Assembly (NCBI GenBank): GCA_002773545.1
Contig: PFAV01000052.1
Location: forward strand, 1 to 10,643
Reading direction: 5' to 3'
DNA from: a bacterium (Candidatus Gribaldobacteria) CG10_big_fil_rev_8_21_14_0_10_41_12
GTDB taxonomy: Bacteria > Patescibacteriota > Minisyncoccia > Minisyncoccales > CG1-02-41-26
Length of the DNA: 10,643 nt
The translations under genes were made by a program, and so were the position numbers. The notes below the pieces were generated by a model. It was not told the origin of the DNA, made no database searches, and saw nothing but the letters and a program-made list of their open reading frames with translations. The stretch's first letter is position 1. The number at the start of each line of letters is the position of its first letter. Below, one piece after another: positions 6,988-10,643 of this stretch.

Positions 6988-7908
6988 ATGTTGTGGTTAA
7001 ATCTTAAAAGAATTATTCATTTGGCCTGGCAGAGTTTTACGCGCAACAAGGGCCTAAGCTTTCAGGTAATTTTTATTATGGCGGTGGCCGTGTTTTTTGT
7101 CGCCTCTTTTTTTATGGCGCGAGGCATTGGCTTGACTTTATTAACTGAAATTGAAAAAAGGGTTGATATTTCTATTTATTTCAAGGCCAATATTGCCGAG
7201 CAGGATATCTTAAAAGCCAGAGACCAGATTGCTTTATTTTCGGACAAAATCAAGCGCATTGATTATGTTTCCCCGGATGAGGCCTTGTCTCTTTTTAAGC
7301 AAGAGCACCAAGATGATCCTCTTTATTTGAATGCTTTGGACGAAATTGAAGTGAATCCCTTCCTGCCTTCATTAAATGTTTATTCGGAGGACCCAGCCTA
7401 CTATGCTAAAATTTCTAATTTTTTCAGCGACGAGACCCGCGAGAGTATGGTAGAAAAAATTTCTTATGAACAGCCCAAAAACAAGCAAGCCATTGAGCGG
7501 CTGTTTGCCATCTTAAAAACTGTGAAGATTATCGGCTTGATAGCGGCAATTCTTTTGGGGCTTTTGGTAATTGTGATTACGGCTAACATCATCAATCTTA
7601 CTTTCGCGATTTTGCAGGAAGAAATTGCCACTATGAAATTAGTGGGAGCGAGCAATTGGTTTGTCAGGGGGCCTTTTATAGCGCAAACTATTTTTTACGG
7701 TTTATTCGCCGTTTTGATAGTTGATATCTTGTCTGGGGCGGGAATTTATTTTTTCAATTTGAAAGCCGGCAGTTGGCTTTTGGGTTTTAATGTTTTTGAT
7801 TATTTTTGGCGGAATTTACCGTTTATTTTTATCAGTCAATTAGCTTTTGTTTTATTGCTTGGCGTGGCGGCGACTTTTTTAGTGATGCGCAAGCGCCTAA
7901 AAGCATAG
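6988..7908 (+). CDS. ftsX: Cell-division permease-like protein FtsX
   Basis: The 306-residue protein has the FtsX layout. A cytoplasmic N-terminus is followed by a transmembrane helix at about 24-45 and a large extracytoplasmic domain (about 46-178). Three more helices lie at about 179-203, 228-255 and 277-300, and the C-terminus is basic. EEIATMKLVGAS (211-222) in the loop after helix 2 is the conserved segment thought to contact FtsE. The extracytoplasmic domain begins VDISIYFKANIAEQDI and contains NPFLPSLNVY, both typical of the family. It would relay FtsE ATPase cycles to murein hydrolases outside the membrane. It starts 4 bp after ftsE, and a tRNA gene begins 12 bp after its stop. Confidence 0.95.
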   Translation: MLWLNLKRIIHLAWQSFTRNKGLSFQVIFIMAVAVFFVASFFMARGIGLTLLTEIEKRVDISIYFKANIAEQDILKARDQIALFSDKIKRIDYVSPDEALSLFKQEHQDDPLYLNALDEIEVNPFLPSLNVYSEDPAYYAKISNFFSDETRESMVEKISYEQPKNKQAIERLFAILKTVKIIGLIAAILLGLLVIVITANIINLTFAILQEEIATMKLVGASNWFVRGPFIAQTIFYGLFAVLIVDILSGAGIYFFNLKAGSWLLGFNVFDYFWRNLPFIFISQLAFVLLLGVAATFLVMRKRLKA

Positions 7909-7920
7909 GACTATCCGATA

Positions 7921-7991
7921 TGCGGGGTGGTGCAATGGTAGCACTTCACGCTCTGGACGTGGAAATTTAGGTTCGAATCCTAACCCCGCAG
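7921..7991 (+). tRNA. tRNA-Gln (anticodon CUG)
   Basis: The acceptor is TGCGGGG/CCCCGCA and the D stem GTGC/GCAC. The anticodon stem is TCACG/CGTGG with loop CTCTGGA (anticodon CTG, reading CAG). The T stem is TTAGG/CCTAA around TTCGAAT, and the discriminator is G. The U1-A72 pair and G73 are classical glutamine identity features. CCA is not encoded. Confidence 0.95.
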
Positions 7992-7998
7992 CTGTAAA

Positions 7999-8040
7999 CA
8001 AAAAACAGAGGGCAGACATAGGTTTGCCCTCTGTTTTTTG
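7999..8040. terminator. Intrinsic terminator after tRNA-Gln, repeat-related
   Basis: Arms 7999-8016 and 8023-8040 pair over 18 bp with one G-T, around a 6-nt loop. The stem is GC-rich at the tip and ends in TTTTTTG on the plus strand and, because it is symmetrical, also in T-rich sequence on the minus strand. It ends the ftsX/tRNA-Gln transcription unit. The GAGGGCAGAC in the left arm matches the core of the hairpins at 447-536 and 641-729. Confidence 0.88.
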
Positions 8041-8091
8041 TTTGCTTGACATTTCGGAATATCGATATGTTGACATGTTGAGGGGGGTGAG

Positions 8092-8100
8092 TTATCCACA
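8092..8100 (+). promoter_or_regulatory. Perfect DnaA-box sequence
   Basis: TTATCCACA is identical to the strict DnaA-box consensus and lies 3 bp before the -35 box of the next promoter. A weaker relative (TTATCCAAT, 7 of 9) is at 8151-8159, between that promoter and the start codon. An alternative promoter (TTGACA 8070-8075, 17 bp, TATCCA 8093-8098) would have its -10 inside the box. A single box is not an origin, and chance occurrence is possible. Confidence 0.5.
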
Positions 8101-8102
8101 GG

Positions 8103-8130
8103 TTGACTGGGTATATATGTAAGCTACAAT
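8103..8130 (+). promoter_or_regulatory. Sigma70-type promoter of the surface-protein gene
   Basis: TTGACT (8103-8108), a 16-bp spacer and TACAAT (8125-8130) give a good vegetative promoter. The start would fall near 8137, leaving a leader of about 34 nt before ATG 8171. It lies just downstream of a terminator, which supports an independent transcription unit. Confidence 0.7.
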
Positions 8131-8170
8131 TAAGTAGTTATAAGTATTTCTTATCCAATATCGGATTACG

Positions 8171-10643
8171 ATGACAAGCCAAGAAATCAAGACAAATAAC
8201 TACATATCGCTAACCGAGGCCGCGGAAAAATATACTAATTATTCGCAGGAGTATTTAAGTTTGCGCGCCAGACAGGGTAAACTTAAAGCAGTCAAGATTG
8301 GCCGTAATTGGCTGACAAAAAAAGATTGGGTGGAAGAGTATCTGGCTGTATTCAACGGCCACGGCGAGGCCATTACCCATAGTTTATCCGATACAAAATC
8401 ATTAACAAAAATAAGGACTAATGGCTGGCGTCAAAAAAAATCAACTACGGAAAAGTTAAAACTTTTTTCCTTGAGCGAGTTAGAAAATTATAGCGGCTAT
8501 TCGCAGGAGTATTTAAGCTTGAGAGCCAGACAGGGCAAACTTAAAGCAGTCAAGATTGGCCGCAACTGGTTAATCGCTAAAGAATGGATTGATGAATATA
8601 AGAGCCAGGTTAATGGCAATGATAATGGCTTGGCCATTGAAACTGTCAGAAATATCTGGCAAAATTTGGCCAGCCAGCCGCAAAAAATTTCTCAAGCAGT
8701 AAGCTATTTCTCACAACTGCTTAAAAAGCAGAGCGCTGTTTTGTTAGCCGCCGCTATTTTGATTTTTTGTTCGGCCGGGTTAGTTTTCGGTTTTCCTTAT
8801 ATTGATAACTTGCAGGAGGCGGTTAAAAAAACAACATTTGAAAATTTTGATGTCATTCTGAGCCAGCAGGCGAAGAATCTCCATAGTTGGTTTAAGACCC
8901 TTCGCTCCACTCAGGGCGACATCTCATATCAGTTAAATGTTACTGGCAATGATTTTGTCAGCTTTTTGGGCGAGCAGAAATTTACTTTGCGGATTATTCT
9001 GCAAGATGAATTTCAAAGTTTGTCTCGCTTGGCCAATAATTTTTTCCAAAAAGAAAAGCAACTTGTCTCTACTGATTTAGTTGATACCATATCAGCCGCG
9101 GAAGATTTAGAAAATTATATTGAAGAGGGGATAGGCGGATTTTATGATAAAAATTATCAAGCAGTAAATTTTCTTAAACAAGCTCCAGTAATTGGCAAAT
9201 TATTCAAACAATCATTTTTTGTTTTGCGGGATGTGGCGGGACTTGAGGCCATGCATCGTCAACGGGAATTAAGGCGAATTTTTAAGGTGTCCAAACTAAT
9301 ATCAGATAGCTGGCAGATAGACATAGATTTTGCTGAAGTCAAAGAGGGGATTGTTGACGAAGTTCATAATCAGTTAAGTATTTTTAATGATAAGAATAGC
9401 GCTGTCGGCCAAGCTTTGGTTTTTGGCGAACAAGAAATTAATAAATTATTCAACCAAGCGGCGGTTAATTACTTAAATGGTCAGGAAAAATTGTTAATGG
9501 CGTTAATGGTTTGGACAGAGCAATTAAACGCGGCTGGCAACGCCGTAATAACATTTATAGATGGCTGGCAGGCGGGTATTGAAAATAAAGCAGGGGATTA
9601 TTGGACAACCAGCCAAGATAATTGGCAATATAATTGGCGAGCGGTTATTGCCGTGGTTAATCAGCGGGGTGGCAAATTGGCCAATAACCTTGAAAATTTC
9701 AGCGCCAACTTATTGGAAAATGCTCAACAGGGTATGGCCTGGTTGATGATTGGTTCGTTTGATAACGCCGAAGAGTTTTCTTTGGCTTTTTCCGCAAAAA
9801 TTAAATTTTTTGCTAATTTAACTTCGCAGAGCTTGCGGGCCACCTCGCAAATTGCTTGGGATAGCGCTCAAATCAGCGGCAACGCCATTGGCGATAAAAT
9901 TGTTGAGGGTATAGGGAATACCGCCAGCAGTTTGCGTTCTCTTACATATAGTATATATAATCGGACCAGCGAAGGGCTGGCAGCGGGCTATAAATTTATC
10001 ACCAGGCCTTGGCGAGGAAAGCCAACTCAACAATTGGCTAAAACTGTTAGCCCATCTACGCAAATTATTTCCACCACCACTTTGTCTACTTCATCGGCCC
10101 AAGAAATGATTGCTCAATTAACGCCCAAAGAAATAATAAGCGAGTTAATTGAAGCAGTTGCGCCATCTCAAGTCGCGGTTGCTAACACTATAAACACTAT
10201 AAACACCATAAACACCATCAGAGAGATTGTGAAAATTGATGAAAGCTCTCTCGTTTTAATTAGGTCCCAAATTGCTGAACTGCAAAGGAATGTCGCTAAA
10301 GCCGTGAGCGCTGACGATCTTAAAGAGTTGCGAAATTTGCTAACTAAAATTCAATCTACTCCGCCAACTTATTCGGTGGCCTCTGCTTCGCCAGCTTATA
10401 TCGGCTCAACCGGTTTGCAAATCAGCGGCGGAACTAATTTGAATTCGTTAGGGGTGAGTAGCTTGGTTGGTATTAGTCAATTGTCAGTAGGGGGTTCGGT
10501 AGTACTTGGCCAGACCTCCGGTGATCTTTTGACAGTTAATTCTTCCGCTGAATTTTTGGCTGATGCTGATTTTCATAAGAATGTTGGTATTGTAGGCAAT
10601 TTAACTAGTGGCGGAGCGCTAAACTTTGGCACAGCCAGAGGCG
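8171..10643 (+). CDS. Tandem HTH, membrane-anchored surface/fibre-like protein (partial)
   Basis: The frame is open for 824 codons to the window edge, so the C-terminus is missing. Two excisionase/MerR-like helix-turn-helix modules lie at about 12-57 and 99-144, each with the pattern SL.E....YS.EYLSLRARQGKL.AVKIGRNW.....W..EY. One transmembrane helix follows at about 188-211 (AVLLAAAILIFCSAGLVFG), preceded by LLKKQ, which fits a cytoplasmic N-terminus and an outside C-terminus. Residues 212-615 are mostly helical and Trp/Asn-rich. A Ser/Thr-rich linker lies at about 620-645, an Asn-Thr-Ile repeat at 672-683 and a coiled coil at about 685-730. From about 745 the sequence becomes Gly/Ser/Val-rich beta-repeats (SVVLGQTSGDLLTVNSSAEF, VGNLTSGGALNFG) like phage tail fibres and adhesins. 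ATG 8171 is preceded by an in-frame stop at 8141-8143 and no Shine-Dalgarno sequence. The gene stands alone behind its own promoter. It could be a ToxR-like membrane regulator or an anchored surface fibre; the function is unknown. Confidence 0.85.
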   Translation, partial: MTSQEIKTNNYISLTEAAEKYTNYSQEYLSLRARQGKLKAVKIGRNWLTKKDWVEEYLAVFNGHGEAITHSLSDTKSLTKIRTNGWRQKKSTTEKLKLFSLSELENYSGYSQEYLSLRARQGKLKAVKIGRNWLIAKEWIDEYKSQVNGNDNGLAIETVRNIWQNLASQPQKISQAVSYFSQLLKKQSAVLLAAAILIFCSAGLVFGFPYIDNLQEAVKKTTFENFDVILSQQAKNLHSWFKTLRSTQGDISYQLNVTGNDFVSFLGEQKFTLRIILQDEFQSLSRLANNFFQKEKQLVSTDLVDTISAAEDLENYIEEGIGGFYDKNYQAVNFLKQAPVIGKLFKQSFFVLRDVAGLEAMHRQRELRRIFKVSKLISDSWQIDIDFAEVKEGIVDEVHNQLSIFNDKNSAVGQALVFGEQEINKLFNQAAVNYLNGQEKLLMALMVWTEQLNAAGNAVITFIDGWQAGIENKAGDYWTTSQDNWQYNWRAVIAVVNQRGGKLANNLENFSANLLENAQQGMAWLMIGSFDNAEEFSLAFSAKIKFFANLTSQSLRATSQIAWDSAQISGNAIGDKIVEGIGNTASSLRSLTYSIYNRTSEGLAAGYKFITRPWRGKPTQQLAKTVSPSTQIISTTTLSTSSAQEMIAQLTPKEIISELIEAVAPSQVAVANTINTINTINTIREIVKIDESSLVLIRSQIAELQRNVAKAVSADDLKELRNLLTKIQSTPPTYSVASASPAYIGSTGLQISGGTNLNSLGVSSLVGISQLSVGGSVVLGQTSGDLLTVNSSAEFLADADFHKNVGIVGNLTSGGALNFGTARG
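8240..8311 (+). repeat. HTH module repeat, copy 1
   Basis: This 72-nt stretch encodes residues 24-47 and is repeated at 8498-8569 with 6 base differences in 5 codons, all synonymous. It covers the recognition-helix part of the first DNA-binding module. Confidence 0.9.
8498..8569 (+). repeat. HTH module repeat, copy 2
   Basis: This second copy encodes residues 110-133, which are identical in protein to residues 24-47. The sequences just outside the 72-nt block (for example TEAAEKYTN against SELENYSG) are clearly diverged, so the identity is confined to this segment. Confidence 0.9.
8849..8923. repeat. Palindromic element embedded in frame in the coding sequence
   Basis: Arms 8849-8880 and 8895-8923 form an imperfect inverted repeat (outer GATGTC/GACATC, then CTGAG/CTCAG, GCGAAG/CTTCGC and TCT/AGA) around a 14-nt loop. 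The unit is 75 bp, exactly 25 codons (residues 227-251), and keeps the frame open. TCATTCTGAG with GCGAAGAATCT resembles, from memory, a widespread class of intergenic bacterial palindromic repeats. It lies just outside the transmembrane helix in the protein. Confidence 0.75.
10184..10219 (+). repeat. Four 9-bp tandem repeats encoding Asn-Thr-Ile
   Basis: AACACTATA occurs twice, followed by AACACCATA and AACACCATC, encoding (NTI)x4 at residues 672-683. The period preserves the frame, so copy number can change by slippage without breaking the protein. It lies between the helical region and the coiled coil. Confidence 0.9.

Noticed and set aside
8070..8098. Alternative promoter TTGACA, 17 bp, TATCCA
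   Set aside because: The -10 is poor compared with TACAAT at 8125-8130 and overlaps the DnaA box. It is kept only as a possibility.
8046..8160. Replication origin
   Set aside because: Only one perfect DnaA box and one weak relative are present. There is no AT-rich unwinding cluster, and no dnaA or dnaN neighbour.
8240..8569. CRISPR or other interspersed array
   Set aside because: Only two copies occur, both in frame in a coding sequence, with silent differences; they are protein domain repeats.
9818..10063. An 81-codon minus-strand frame
   Set aside because: It is antisense to the continuous open frame of the surface protein, with no start signals of its own.

Overview
The window looks like part of a small-genome bacterium of the Patescibacteria/CPR type (Parcubacteria-like), with moderate-to-low GC. 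This is an inference from five things: compact, overlapping housekeeping genes; AT-rich leaders with no convincing Shine-Dalgarno (SD) sequence at most starts; tRNA genes without an encoded CCA; a shortened RF2; and, at the right end, a large surface-type protein fused to small excisionase-like DNA-binding domains. No 16S rRNA or phylogenetic marker is available here to prove the placement.

Layout. 40-483 encodes an RNase HI-family nuclease. It converges on the RNase P RNA gene (rnpB, minus strand, 537-980). A perfect 34-bp inverted repeat separates the two and can terminate transcription from both sides. rnpB has a consensus promoter (TTGACA, 16 bp, TATAAT) whose -35 box touches the start codon of the divergent murJ gene. 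murJ (lipid II flippase) overlaps lepA (EF-4) by 14 bp. Next come an FtsB/DivIC-like division protein, tRNA-Gly(CCC), an AT-rich inverted-repeat spacer and tRNA-Thr(CGU). prfB (RF2) follows, with a classical CUU UGA C programmed +1 frameshift, and it overlaps ftsE, which is followed by ftsX. After ftsX lie tRNA-Gln(CUG), a strong hairpin terminator, a region with a perfect DnaA box, and a sigma70-type promoter.

From 8171 to the right edge runs one open frame of at least 824 codons that continues beyond the window. It encodes two near-identical excisionase/MerR-like helix-turn-helix modules, one transmembrane helix, a long helical extracytoplasmic region and the beginning of glycine-rich beta-repeats like those of fibre/adhesin-type surface proteins. 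This is the most unusual gene here.

The main theme beyond the genes is palindromic DNA. A core (AACCGAGGGCAGACCTC and close variants) recurs in the rnhA/rnpB terminator, in a long hairpin inside rnpB and, in shortened form, in the terminator after tRNA-Gln. A different palindromic element of exactly 25 codons is embedded in frame in the surface-protein gene. Functionally the window joins cell-wall synthesis and division (murJ, ftsB-like, ftsEX) with translation (lepA, prfB, three tRNAs, rnpB).
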